A DNA stretch of 64,000 bases from NCBI RefSeq assembly GCF_001514235.1, contig NZ_KQ948948.1, positions 33,057-97,056 of the forward strand, given 5' to 3'. Source of the stretch: Streptomyces caeruleatus (GTDB lineage Bacteria; Actinomycetota; Actinomycetes; Streptomycetales; Streptomycetaceae). The position numbers and the translations under genes were made by a program. How positions within the stretch are numbered: position 1 is the first letter of the stretch; each line of letters starts with the position of its first letter. Under the pieces are notes generated by a model, which saw nothing but the letters and a program-made list of their open reading frames with translations, was not told the origin of the DNA and did no database searches. This document shows positions 37,890-46,944 of this stretch, in pieces.

Positions 37890-40310
37890 TCATATGCCCT
37901 TCTCGGCATCGGCGCGTTCCTCGAGTTCCCACGCGTACGCGAGCACGAAACTGCTGAGCTTGGCCGGGTCGATGTTGCCCGGACGGTCCTCCGAGCCGAG
38001 GCCGAAGCCGCCGCTCAGGTACCACGATCCCCCGATCGCTTCGACAGCCGAGTTCTCACCGAGGAGCATGTTCCTCGCGAGGACCTGCGTCTTCGTGCTG
38101 TCGCTGTCGAAACGCTCGCCGTAGAACAGCGAGTAGCGCCGCTGGCAGACCCGGTCGCCGGCTGCCGGACTGTCGGTGCCGTAGTAGCGGGCGATCGCCC
38201 TGGGGAGACTGAGCTCCTCCGCCCTCATGAGCCGCATGATGTTGAACGCGTCGGCGTCCTGAACCCAGTCCACGTTCGCGAACTTGGATACGGTGTCACG
38301 TCTTCCGAGGTAGTCCTGGGCGTAGAGCATGGGGTTCGGGTACTGCTCCTTGGCTTCGCGCCATTGTTCGTAGAACGACGCGAGGTCACCGGCCCAGCCA
38401 CCGATGTCCCCCGCCGTCACGAGGTCGGTTGTCGAGGGGTACTTCAGGCACATCTCCAGGGTCGCCATGAGGTGCTCCGTACCGATGGGGGACCCGGTCA
38501 CCGGATCGGTGAAGTCCCTCCTGGCGGCGAGGGTCAGCCCCTGCTCCGCCAGATGAGCTATCCAGCCCTCGTCGACTCCTGACTCCAGGAGCACCCTCCA
38601 GGAGGAGGAGTTGTACTTGTCCTTCCGGAAGAACATACAGACGAGTTTCACGGGGTCGATTCCCGCGTCGTATTCCAGGGCGGCTGTGGTCAGACGCTCG
38701 ATGAGGCCGATGAAATCCTGTGCGGGTGACCCGGTGGGATTCAGGACGGACGTGCCCCGGTCGGAGAAGCGGCGCCACACATTCCGGTCGATCTCCCACG
38801 CTTCGCCGAAACTGCCGCTGCCGTAGCTGAACGTGCCGTTGCGGATCTGGTTGAACGACCAGTTCGCGGGCAGCGGGTATCCGAGGTTGCCGGAGAAGCC
38901 CCAGGAGAGGCCGGACACGAACGACCAAGTGGCACCGACGCGGTGGGTGACGTTGATGCACACGTTCCGGGAGCCGTAGACGCCGTAGGTGTAGCGGTTC
39001 GTCCGGCCCAGGGCCGCGCGCACGCCACGGAAGTAGTCGAGGACCGCATCCATGTCCGCCCCCGTCGCGTCGAAGTCCACGGCGAAGTAGATGCAGGTGC
39101 CCTGGCCGAAGCCGAACTCCCGAGCCCTGTCCTCGGCCACCGAGCCCTGCTCGAATCCCTTGTCGTAGGTGAAGTTGGCCTTGACCGTGCCGTTCCACTG
39201 GAAGATCGGGAACACGCTCAGGCCGCCGCGGATGATGTCGCTCAGCTCGGCACTGGTGAGCGCTTTCCCCAGGTAGTGCTCATCGCCCGGGTCGAGATGT
39301 TCGTCGAGGTAACGGCCCACGATCTGGATCCCGGCGTCACTGAGCGCCCGCGCCCGGGCGAGGGTGAGTGGGGCTGCCTGGTCGCTCGCGGTGGTGGTGC
39401 GGTATTCGTTGCCGGTGGAGACGAGGAGCTGCGCCCAGGTGTCGAAGTCCGACTTGCCGGTCACGGTGATCTGGCTGAACCTCTGGAAGGCCCGGACGAA
39501 AATCTCCGTCAGGTCGATGTAGTCGCTGCGGATACGCGTCGTGGTCTCCTCCTCGCCGTCGACGACCGGAGAGTTGAAGACGCACAGGGCCGTGAACAAG
39601 TGGACCAGGTTGCCCTTGCTGCCCACGCCGAGCGCCGGCTGCTCCTTGAGCTTCGCCTTGGTGTTCGAGCCGAAGTACCCGCCGATCTCCGACCGTGGGA
39701 TGCCGATCTCGAACTGGAGGGCCTTCATCACGGCCTGCTGCACATCACGCGAGTAGACGCCGTCGCACGGAGCGAGGTCCATGGTGGTGATGTCCTCGCC
39801 GTACACGTAGACCTGGTTCAGATGCTGCTGGAACTTCCGGATCTCCTCCGTGCCGCCGGACACGCGCCGGAACTGGTCCATGCGCATGAGCGCCTTGATG
39901 AACTGCACAAGGAGCCTGGTGGGGATGTTGGAGATGGTGGCAGCCGACGCCAACCCGGCGTCGCCGATCAGCTCGTTCATCGAATCGGTGGTCGTCGCGG
40001 TCCACTGACTTGCCGGTGAGGCGCCGCGGTACCCCTTGCACCACAGCGCGTAGTTGATGATGCTGACCAGATTGGCGTTGGTCTCGGAGGGACGGATGCC
40101 GCCGCGCGCCTCGAGCTTGCTGAACGTGCCGGGGCCGAAGTTCCGCACGGTCGGCGAGATCCCCAGTTCGTGCTGGAGGCCCTGGGTGAGGCTGAGTACC
40201 GTCTCCCATCCGGTGCTGCCGTCCGGGGTGCAGCGGACGTAGCCCTCGGCCACGCCCTCGTAGGTCGCGTTCACCCATTGCTGAGCCGCGAGCACATTGG
40301 GATCTTCCAT
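37890..40310 (-). CDS. Large DUF1906 (Rv2525c-like glycoside hydrolase) protein
   Basis: An 806-residue protein from MEDPNVLAAQQW, with GGGGGA eight bases upstream. Residues about 25-300 hold peptidoglycan-binding-like repeats (VLSLTQGLQHELGIS with FGPGTFSKL; YSRDVQQAVMKALQFEIGIP with YFGSNTKAKL). Residues about 320-530 are a DUF1906 domain: DAGIQIVGRYL, GLSVFPIFQW, FGQGTCIYFAVDFDATGADM, YTYGVYGS. The last 270 residues are unlike anything I know. There is no signal peptide, although DUF1906 proteins usually act on the cell wall. It is coupled to the M15-like gene downstream. Confidence 0.8.
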   Translation of the reverse strand: MEDPNVLAAQQWVNATYEGVAEGYVRCTPDGSTGWETVLSLTQGLQHELGISPTVRNFGPGTFSKLEARGGIRPSETNANLVSIINYALWCKGYRGASPASQWTATTTDSMNELIGDAGLASAATISNIPTRLLVQFIKALMRMDQFRRVSGGTEEIRKFQQHLNQVYVYGEDITTMDLAPCDGVYSRDVQQAVMKALQFEIGIPRSEIGGYFGSNTKAKLKEQPALGVGSKGNLVHLFTALCVFNSPVVDGEEETTTRIRSDYIDLTEIFVRAFQRFSQITVTGKSDFDTWAQLLVSTGNEYRTTTASDQAAPLTLARARALSDAGIQIVGRYLDEHLDPGDEHYLGKALTSAELSDIIRGGLSVFPIFQWNGTVKANFTYDKGFEQGSVAEDRAREFGFGQGTCIYFAVDFDATGADMDAVLDYFRGVRAALGRTNRYTYGVYGSRNVCINVTHRVGATWSFVSGLSWGFSGNLGYPLPANWSFNQIRNGTFSYGSGSFGEAWEIDRNVWRRFSDRGTSVLNPTGSPAQDFIGLIERLTTAALEYDAGIDPVKLVCMFFRKDKYNSSSWRVLLESGVDEGWIAHLAEQGLTLAARRDFTDPVTGSPIGTEHLMATLEMCLKYPSTTDLVTAGDIGGWAGDLASFYEQWREAKEQYPNPMLYAQDYLGRRDTVSKFANVDWVQDADAFNIMRLMRAEELSLPRAIARYYGTDSPAAGDRVCQRRYSLFYGERFDSDSTKTQVLARNMLLGENSAVEAIGGSWYLSGGFGLGSEDRPGNIDPAKLSSFVLAYAWELEERADAEKGI

Positions 40311-40495
40311 GCGATATGTCCCCCATCGGGTTCGTTCCGAGACCAGAGGGGCGCGCACGACACCCCGCTGTCAGACCGTCACTCATGAGGGGGGCTTGGG
40401 GAACCTCGAAGATTGCAGGGTCCCCTCGGCGTCACTATCGGCAATCCTGTGCGCTGCAAGCACAGCACCCGACTGATCCGATACAAGGGAGACAC

Positions 40496-41089
40496 ATGAA
40501 CAGCAGACGGTGGAAGCTGGGTCTCGTCGCGTTGAGCGCGACGATCGCGACCGTACTTCCCATGAGCTCGGCGCAGGCGGCCTACGCGAGCAACTCCGGT
40601 TCCTACGGGACCACGTTCGTCGACGGCGCGGGCGCCCTCACCGACGACTTCGGCGACCACTTCGAGGAACTCGGCAACTCGCTGTGCTACGGCTGCGGGG
40701 AGTCGTCGAACACCGACATCGTCGTGCTCTGGCAGGCCATCCTGGTCGCCGAGCACTACCTGGACTTCCATGAGGCCGACGGGACCTTCGGGCCCAAGAC
40801 CAAGGCGGCCACCATCGAGTGGCAGCAGAGTCGCGGGCTCACCGCCGACGGCATGGTCGGGGACGCCACCTGGAGTAAGGCCGACGACCGGCTCGTCTGG
40901 GTCGGCTCGACCGTGCGCTACAAGAGCGCCGGCCTCTTCGGGTTCGTAGAGCTCCATCGGGGCGACACCACCAAGTCCCAGGACGGCGGCGCCTACCACT
41001 TCCACAAGGTCATGCAGGGCGACGGCGTCCATGTCTACGACAGCACCGGCACCCGCATCTTCCACCGGGTCAAGACCATCAGCCACTAG
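40496..41089 (+). CDS. Secreted peptidoglycan-binding protein
   Basis: A 197-residue secreted protein with AAGGGAG before the ATG. The signal peptide runs to about residue 29 (SSAQA then AYASNSG). A central domain of the PG_binding_1 type shows the repeat pattern DGTFGPKTKAATIEWQQSRG and LTADGMVGDATWSK. A roughly 70-residue C-terminal part (VRYKSAGLFGFVELHRGDT onward) is uncharacterised. It lies divergent from the DUF1906 gene by 185 bases. A broken paralogue lies at 36990-37206, on the other side of the DUF1906/M15-like pair. Confidence 0.85.
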   Translation: MNSRRWKLGLVALSATIATVLPMSSAQAAYASNSGSYGTTFVDGAGALTDDFGDHFEELGNSLCYGCGESSNTDIVVLWQAILVAEHYLDFHEADGTFGPKTKAATIEWQQSRGLTADGMVGDATWSKADDRLVWVGSTVRYKSAGLFGFVELHRGDTTKSQDGGAYHFHKVMQGDGVHVYDSTGTRIFHRVKTISH

Positions 41090-41163
41090 CGTCCCGCCCC
41101 GGTACTTCCTAGGAGGTGGTCCGTCTGGCGGTGGCCCAGGTGGTCAGCCGCCGGCGTCAGGTG

Positions 41164-41679
41164 TCAGGCCTCCTCCGCCTTGCGGGTCTGCGGGCCGACG
41201 GATCCGTCGGCGTCCAGACCCGCCCGCTTCTGGAAGGTGATGACAGCTCCGTGAGTCATGGGGCCGAAGTCGCCATCTACTTCGCCGACTTCGGTGATGC
41301 CGTGCAGGTGCCGCAGCAGGGCACTGGAGTTCACGGACCTGGGTGCCGCCGTCGCCGCGCTTGATGGTGAATTCCCATGTCCCGTTCTCGCCCACCGTGT
41401 AGCCGCGGCCGTACTTCTCGTCCTCGTACACCGTGGGCTTCTCGCAGGTGGGCGGTGCGGACGCGGCGGCTGGGGCCTCGTCCCAGAGGGCGTGGGCCAC
41501 GGTCGTGGCGCTCAGCAGGACGCCGCCACGAGCGCGCCGACCAGTGCGGGGCGTCGCCGGGGGCGAAGGCGTGGCAGTTCCTGCGCGGTGGGACGCTCGG
41601 CGTGGTTCGCGGCCAGGCAGTCCTCGGGGGTCGCGAACGGAGGCGCGTACGCGTGCGTGCCCTTGAGTTCGGCGGCCAC
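41164..41679 (-). pseudogene. Twice-frameshifted membrane peptidoglycan-binding protein
   Basis: Reading from a GTG at 41679, the minus strand gives VAAELKGTHAYAPPFATPED, then ALVGALVAA. A one-base deletion near 41522 then shifts the frame to LLSATTVAHALW, completing a membrane helix, followed by TCEKPTVYEDEKYGRGY and FTIKRGDGGTQVRELQ. An extra base near 41320 again shifts the frame, into LLRHLHGITEVGEVDGDFGP and FQKRAGLDADGSVGPQTRKA, a PG_binding_1 repeat. With both shifts repaired it would be a membrane-anchored peptidoglycan-binding protein of about 170 residues. Confidence 0.75.
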
Positions 41680-41900
41680 GTTGCAGTCGGCAAGCCGCGA
41701 CCGAGCCTCCTCCGGCCGTTCGGCCGGTGGATATGTGGCCCCCTTCCGTATCACCACGGCCGCCAACAAGGACAGCGCCAGGACCTGGGACCCGTCGGGT
41801 CACCAGGGGGCGTACCGGAAGATCCGGGGCAGGGGACAGCGGCGTCGGAGAGCCTGCTGCTTCACGGCGACGCGCCGAAGCCGGCCTGTGCGGAAGCCGG

Positions 41901-44438
41901 CTATGTCGCCGTCTGCGGTGGCGGGGCGTACTCGGTGAGCAGGAGGGCGATGTCGTCCGCCCTGTCGGCGGAACGGCGGGCGTTCCGCAGCAGCGCGTCG
42001 GCCAGATCCTCCAGGCGGCCCCCGCCCATGCGGGCCAGTGACGCCCGGAGCCGGTCGATGTCGGAATCGATGTCCGAGTCACGCCTCTCGATCAGTCCGT
42101 CCGTGTACAAGGCCAGGACCGACCCGGGTACGAGGTGCAGCTCCGACTCCGGAAAGTGTGCCGCTGTGTCGATGCCGAGCAGAGGGCCGCCGGGCACATC
42201 CAGGATTTCGGCCTGCCCGTCGGGCAGGCGCAGCAAGGGCGGGACGTGGCCGGCACGGACGATGCGCACGACTCCCGAGCGAGGATGGAGGCGGGCGTAG
42301 CAGCAGCTTGCGAGTAGCGCCGGGTCGAGGTCCATATGGAGCCGGTTGGTGTTGGCGACGACGTCGCTCGGCCGGTGGCCGGCGGTGGCGAAGGCTCGCA
42401 CCGCGCTGCGCAGCTGGCCCATGGCGGCCGCGGCGGCCACGTTGTGCCCCTCGACGTCCCCGACGATCAGCGCGACCTCGTCGCCGGTGGGGATGACGTC
42501 ATACCAGTCGCCGCCGATGTCCATCCCTCGGGTGCCCGGAAGATAGCGCCCGGTGACACCAAGGCCCGGCAGCGTGGGCAGCCGGTGCGGCAGCAGCGCG
42601 TTCTGCAGGCCGCGGGCGAGGGCGAATTCGGCGTCGTAGAGCCTGGCGCGTTCCAGGGCCTGGGCGATCAGACCGCCCAGCGCGGTGAGGACTCCGCGCT
42701 CCTCGTCGGGAAATCGGTGGACGTCGTTGAAGCCGAGCAGGCAGACGCCGACCGGGCGGTTCGAGGCGATCAAGGGCAAGAACGCCCAGGAGTTGGACTG
42801 ACTGACCATGATCCCGGGGTAGGTCTCGAGAAGCTCCTCACGGGACTCGACGAACAACGGGGCCCCGGAGGTCAGCGCGTCTGTCACGGGCAGCCGGGCA
42901 TGCAGCGGAGTGCCTTCGAACCGGGCGAGAAAGCGCTTCGAGTAGCCGCGCTGATCGAGCAGGCGCAGGCGCCCCTCCTCCACCACGGCGATGGCCAGCT
43001 TCTGGCCTCCGAAAGCGGGCAGCAGCTGCTCGGCGACGGCCTCGAACACCTCGTGCGCGGTGACCGCCTCGGTGAGCGCGCTGCCCAGGGTGAGCACCCG
43101 GTAGAGGGAACCCACGCGCGGGGCCGCGGGCGGAGGCGACCAGGAGACGGGCGGCCTCCCTTCCGCGAGGGCTGCCCCGGGTCCGGTGTCGGCCGGTACG
43201 GGCTGTCGCACGGGTGCCGCCCACCCCGTCATGCCCTGGGCGCCCGGGTGGAGGGAGAAGACCAGCCATGTGGCCGGTGGGCGGCGGACCAGGAAGGAGA
43301 CCGGTTGCTGGGAGACCAGGGCGGCCCGGTAGCGGTCCTCGTACACGGGATCGGCCAGCCAGGGCAGGACGTCCCAGGGGCGTCGGCCGAGCAGTTCGTC
43401 CTGGCGGACCCCCAGCAGATTCTCCATGCTGTGGTTGGCGTAGGCGAGGCGTCCGTCGGGCGAGAGCGCGAAGAAGCCGTCCGCGAGCTGCTCGATCGCC
43501 GCCACGGCGGCCATGTGGCTCCCGGAGCCGAGCACGGCGCCGACCAGATGGGCCGAGGCCTGAGGGTCGTCAGAGCTCTCGGGCACCCGGCCCCACAGCT
43601 CGACGGCGTGGTGGCCTCCGCGGCCGTCCCGGATGCGCAGGCAGTGTGCCAGTACGTGGCGTTCCTGGACCGCGGCACGGGCGGCGGAGCGGAAGCCGGG
43701 CAGATCAGCGGGCTCGATCATGGCCGCCAGGGTGGCCGCCCGTCCGTCGAACTCGCGGGGCGGCATTCCGAAGATCGCGCACAGCTCGTCGTCGGCCGTG
43801 AGGGCTCCTGTGCCGAGATTCCAGTCGAACAGGCCCACCCGGATCACCGGGGCGGATGGCAGCGGGACCACTACCGGAGCCGTCCGTTCGTCGTACTCAC
43901 CGAGCGCGCCGCGGGCCCGCAGTCCGGCGAGGGTGGCGCCCAGCCGGTCGGCGGCGGAGCGCAGCTTCCGGCGCTGCGCCCTCGACAGCCCTGTCCCGTC
44001 CGGCCTGGCCGTCCACACCACGGCCATGGTGCCGAAGGTCCGCTCGCCCGCCCGTACGGGGACCGATGCGGAGCCGAACGGGTAGGGCAGGGCGACCGAG
44101 AGCTGCGGGAAGCGCCGCATCGTCTCCTCCGCGCCGGCCAGATGGACCATGCGCCCGGAGCGGTACGCCTCCGCCACTGGCAGACCGCCGTTCACCGGGA
44201 TCCGACGCCATCCGCTGAGCAGGGAGGGCGGCGACCCGCACGACGCGGCCACTACGAGCGAGCGGTGGTCGCCGGAGAGCAGAAACACGCTTCCGGTATG
44301 TGCTCCGGTCAGCTCCACGGCACCGACGATGGCACTGACCAGCGCGTCGTCGCGCTCGGGTGCTTCGCCGACACTTACGGCACCGAACGGGTACAAGCTC
44401 GATGGCACACCGTTGGCCGACACGTTGCCCTCGATCAT
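41901..44438 (-). CDS. Multi-sensor SpoIIE-type PP2C phosphatase
   Basis: An 845-residue soluble phosphatase: GAF domain (about 30-175), two PAS-like domains (about 205-300 and 310-420), a second GAF (about 470-600) and a SpoIIE/RsbU PP2C domain (620-840). The last shows GMDIGGDWYDVIPTGDEV and LIVGDVEGHN with metal-binding Asp residues, YARLHPRSGVVRIVRAGHVPP, and LYTDGLIERR and DDIALLL near the end. Such proteins dephosphorylate anti-anti-sigma factors in response to small-molecule signals. No anti-sigma partner is adjacent. Upstream of the ATG the DNA is AT-rich with no ribosome site, so the transcript may be leaderless. Confidence 0.92.
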   Translation of the reverse strand: MIEGNVSANGVPSSLYPFGAVSVGEAPERDDALVSAIVGAVELTGAHTGSVFLLSGDHRSLVVAASCGSPPSLLSGWRRIPVNGGLPVAEAYRSGRMVHLAGAEETMRRFPQLSVALPYPFGSASVPVRAGERTFGTMAVVWTARPDGTGLSRAQRRKLRSAADRLGATLAGLRARGALGEYDERTAPVVVPLPSAPVIRVGLFDWNLGTGALTADDELCAIFGMPPREFDGRAATLAAMIEPADLPGFRSAARAAVQERHVLAHCLRIRDGRGGHHAVELWGRVPESSDDPQASAHLVGAVLGSGSHMAAVAAIEQLADGFFALSPDGRLAYANHSMENLLGVRQDELLGRRPWDVLPWLADPVYEDRYRAALVSQQPVSFLVRRPPATWLVFSLHPGAQGMTGWAAPVRQPVPADTGPGAALAEGRPPVSWSPPPAAPRVGSLYRVLTLGSALTEAVTAHEVFEAVAEQLLPAFGGQKLAIAVVEEGRLRLLDQRGYSKRFLARFEGTPLHARLPVTDALTSGAPLFVESREELLETYPGIMVSQSNSWAFLPLIASNRPVGVCLLGFNDVHRFPDEERGVLTALGGLIAQALERARLYDAEFALARGLQNALLPHRLPTLPGLGVTGRYLPGTRGMDIGGDWYDVIPTGDEVALIVGDVEGHNVAAAAAMGQLRSAVRAFATAGHRPSDVVANTNRLHMDLDPALLASCCYARLHPRSGVVRIVRAGHVPPLLRLPDGQAEILDVPGGPLLGIDTAAHFPESELHLVPGSVLALYTDGLIERRDSDIDSDIDRLRASLARMGGGRLEDLADALLRNARRSADRADDIALLLTEYAPPPQTAT

Positions 44439-44800
44439 CGATGGATAATTTGTTCCATTTTAGGACGGTCTGTAGCTCCCCGTGGACAGGTGCCGGGCCG
44501 GGGCGGCCGTCCAGTACCCACGGGCCTGACCGCGCTCGGGTGCCTTGGCGGTTGTCGACGGCTGGTAAGAGCCGGCCGCTGAGGACGCCGCCGACGCGGC
44601 GGTCGCGTGGCCGCTGTCCGGCGGCAGGCGCCCCTCTGCCCGAAGGTGCACGCTTTGCGCGCGCTCGTTGAGACCTCGGGAAGCCCTCTTTAGCATGCGT
44701 GCATTCCGCTGGCCGATATCCGGGCCTTCGCATGCCTCGGCAGCACCACCCCACCCGGTGAGACCGCCACTGCGCCGCCCCGGGAAGGACATCAACGACA
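44439..44800. promoter_or_regulatory. Divergent intergenic region
   Basis: About 360 bases lie between the phosphatase and the truncated binding-protein gene. The left end is unusually AT-rich (AAATTATCC on the minus strand near 44450) and may be the phosphatase promoter. I see no RNA gene or convincing ORF in the rest. Confidence 0.4.
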
Positions 44801-45379
44801 ATGCGTCGACAAGACACCCCGCTCGCCAGCTGTATCGCACTCATTTTGGTTTCCAGCGTTGCATGCTCCGGACTCGCCGAGAAATACGGTGGGAACAAAG
44901 AGCTGAGCGGTACGCGTATCACCGTGGCCGGCGCCTGGACTGGGGCCAATGGCGCGGACTCCGAAGTCGCCGGCAAGTTCGGCGTGGTGCCACTGCCCGG
45001 TACGCGGGACCACGCAGCCGGGATCCTGGGCGGCTCCAATCTCGCGATCAACGCGAACTCCCGGCACGGTGCCTCGGCGAATGATCTCCTGGCGTACCTG
45101 CCCAGTGACCGGGTCCAACGGCAGGTCCTGGCCGACGGCGGCCTGCCTCCCGTCCGGGCCGACCTCTACAGCGACCCGGCGCTCATTCGGCAGTGCCCCT
45201 ATCTGCCCACCCTGCGCGAGGCCGTGCCGGCCGCGAAGCCGCGGCCCAAGTCCCCGCGTTACGACCAGGTGAATCTCGCGGTTCAGGCCGTCGTCAACGA
45301 CGCCATGGCCCAGCGAGAGACACCGGAAAGCGCCATCGCCCGGTTGAAACGAGAACTTGAGGCTATGGCCCGACCTTGA
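44801..45379 (+). pseudogene. Internally deleted sugar ABC transporter binding lipoprotein
   Basis: A 192-codon open frame joins the two ends of a CUT1-type extracellular binding protein. The N-terminus has a lipoprotein signal (SSVAC, Cys22) and LSGTRITVAGAWTGAN. The C-terminus has KFGVVPLPG, LGGSNLAINANSRH, LPPVRADLYSDPAL and CPYLPTLREAVPAAKPRPKS. Normal members are about 420-440 residues; some 240 residues of both lobes are missing between residues 50 and 55, without a frameshift. It cannot bind sugar normally. No permease genes are nearby. Confidence 0.72.
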
Positions 45380-45420
45380 CCGTCAGGTCCGGCTGAGCTT
45401 CCTCGGTCAGGCCTGGTGGG

Positions 45421-46041
45421 CTACGGAGACGTGGTCCAGCGGGGTGCCGTCTCGGCCCAGGCGGTGTCCCAGGCGGCGAGGTTGCGGCGCTGGATGGCGC
45501 GGGCCGCGCTGGCGTACGCGGCGGCCGCGGCGGCGTGGACGCCGAGGGCGGCGATGACGGCCGAGCCCATGGCGTGGTTGCGGACCTGGTGGGGAGTCAG
45601 GGGCGGGTCGGTGACCTTTCCGTCGGTGTCGGCCCATACGCGGACGGTGCTGCCCTTGGGCAGGGCGGGCTGGACGTCGGCCTCGGCGGTGTGGGTGTCT
45701 CCGTCGGGGTCGGTGAAGCGGACGGGGGTGGGGTAGCGGGTCTTCCTCGCTTCGGCGGAGCCGGGTTCGGGGTGGCGCGGGGCGTCCTCGACGAGGACGG
45801 CTGTGGTGTGGTGGCGGGTCGCGGACTGGTGCTGGGCGGTACGGGCGTAGTGGCGGTGGGCCGCGTCGCCGGCCGCGAACATCGCGAGAGGGGTGCCCGC
45901 CGACACCGTCAGTGCCAGACCGAGGCCGATCCACGCCTGGGCCAGGTCGCTGCGGCGGCGCAGGGGGTTGCGCCGCAGGCGCCAGAACATGACCCGGGGC
46001 AGCTCCTGCGGAGGCGGCCACGGGGGCATACGACCGGGCAA
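45421..46041 (-). CDS. Rv1733c-like two-helix membrane protein
   Basis: A roughly 206-residue protein with two membrane helices (about 34-58 and 158-180) flanking an outside loop. The start region MFWRLRRNPLRRRSD and the later GSTVRVWADTDGKVTDPPLT fit the actinobacterial Rv1733c family, which in mycobacteria belongs to the hypoxia (DosR) regulon. The start could be a TTG at 46041, with GGGAGG close by, an ATG at 46029, or the ATG at 45990, where family similarity begins. It is the last of four minus-strand genes in the redox-type island. Confidence 0.8.
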   Translation of the reverse strand: MPGRMPPWPPPQELPRVMFWRLRRNPLRRRSDLAQAWIGLGLALTVSAGTPLAMFAAGDAAHRHYARTAQHQSATRHHTTAVLVEDAPRHPEPGSAEARKTRYPTPVRFTDPDGDTHTAEADVQPALPKGSTVRVWADTDGKVTDPPLTPHQVRNHAMGSAVIAALGVHAAAAAAYASAARAIQRRNLAAWDTAWAETAPRWTTSP

Positions 46042-46107
46042 GGCTCCTCCCTTCGGCGTGGACGCGGCGGATGCGGGGTGCCGACCGGATGCGGGGACGG
46101 GGGCGGC

Positions 46108-46944
46108 CTAGTCGGGTCGGCCGGGAGACGGGACGGACGCGCAGGCCGAGGGGTGGACGTGGGCGGACCGGAGGAGCTGGGCGGCGCCACGGACGGCCGC
46201 GGTGTGCGGGGCCGGGACCACGCGCAGGGGTGCGTGCAGGCGGCCGGTGAGGTGATAGGTGATGTCGGGACGCAGCGCGCCCCCGCCGGCCAGGAGGACG
46301 CCGTGGTGCAGGGCGTCGACGGTGAGGGAGGTGCGGTCCTGGCGCAGCATCCCGGTCAGCATCGTGCCCACCGCCTCGACGAGTTGCTCCGCCGACGTCG
46401 GGTCGTCCAGGTCGTTCGTGCCGACGGCCGCGTGGTGGGCGTCGGTCACGGCGCCGTCGCTCAGCAGGACCGCCTCGGTGAGCTGGGCGCCGATGTCCAC
46501 CACCAGCAGCGGACGGGACAGGTCCGCGCCGGCGGCCACGGCGACACCGCGCGCGCTGGGCACGGTCAGCACACCGCACGGCTCCAGCACCTCCACGGCG
46601 GCACGCGCCCGGGCGCGGTAGGCGACGCCGTCCAGGGCGGGAGTCGTGACGATGACCAGGGGACGGGTGGAGCGCGGCAGACGATGGACGAGCAGCCTTT
46701 CCAGCATCCGACCGCACCCCTCGGCGTCGACGATGGTCCCGCGCCGGACGGGGTACACCGCGCCGGTCCCGGGGAAGGCGACGGTCGGCACGTCGACGAC
46801 CACGCCCTTGCCGGCGATCCAGGCGCGGGTACGGGCACTGCCCATGTCAACCGCGATGCCGCAGCAGCGCCGGCACGCCGGCCAGGGCCAGGGCCAGGGC
46901 CGGTGCCGGGCGACGGCGGTGCGCGGCAGGGGGGTGCCGGTCAT
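46108..46944 (-). CDS. MreB-like actin-fold protein, short and divergent
   Basis: A 278-residue actin-like ATPase related to MreB. The first phosphate loop is VDMGSARTRAWIAGKGVVVD, comparable to DLGTANT in MreB, and the adenosine motif is LLAGGGALR. The second phosphate loop reads VDIGAQLTEAVLL, lacking the usual Gly-Gly-Gly, and the protein is some 60 residues shorter than MreB, so polymerisation is doubtful. A Trp/Pro-rich start (RPWPWPWPACRRCCG) is odd. Its ATG overlaps the stop of the DksA-like gene before it. Related genes appear next to DksA/TraR-type proteins in other streptomycetes, as I recall. Confidence 0.78.
   Translation of the reverse strand: MTGTPLPRTAVARHRPWPWPWPACRRCCGIAVDMGSARTRAWIAGKGVVVDVPTVAFPGTGAVYPVRRGTIVDAEGCGRMLERLLVHRLPRSTRPLVIVTTPALDGVAYRARARAAVEVLEPCGVLTVPSARGVAVAAGADLSRPLLVVDIGAQLTEAVLLSDGAVTDAHHAAVGTNDLDDPTSAEQLVEAVGTMLTGMLRQDRTSLTVDALHHGVLLAGGGALRPDITYHLTGRLHAPLRVVPAPHTAAVRGAAQLLRSAHVHPSACASVPSPGRPD

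Noticed and set aside
42336..44582. Long plus-strand frame opposite the phosphatase gene
   Set aside because: The minus strand encodes GAF, PAS and PP2C motifs in order. The opposite frame is Gly/Arg/His-rich without any family sign.
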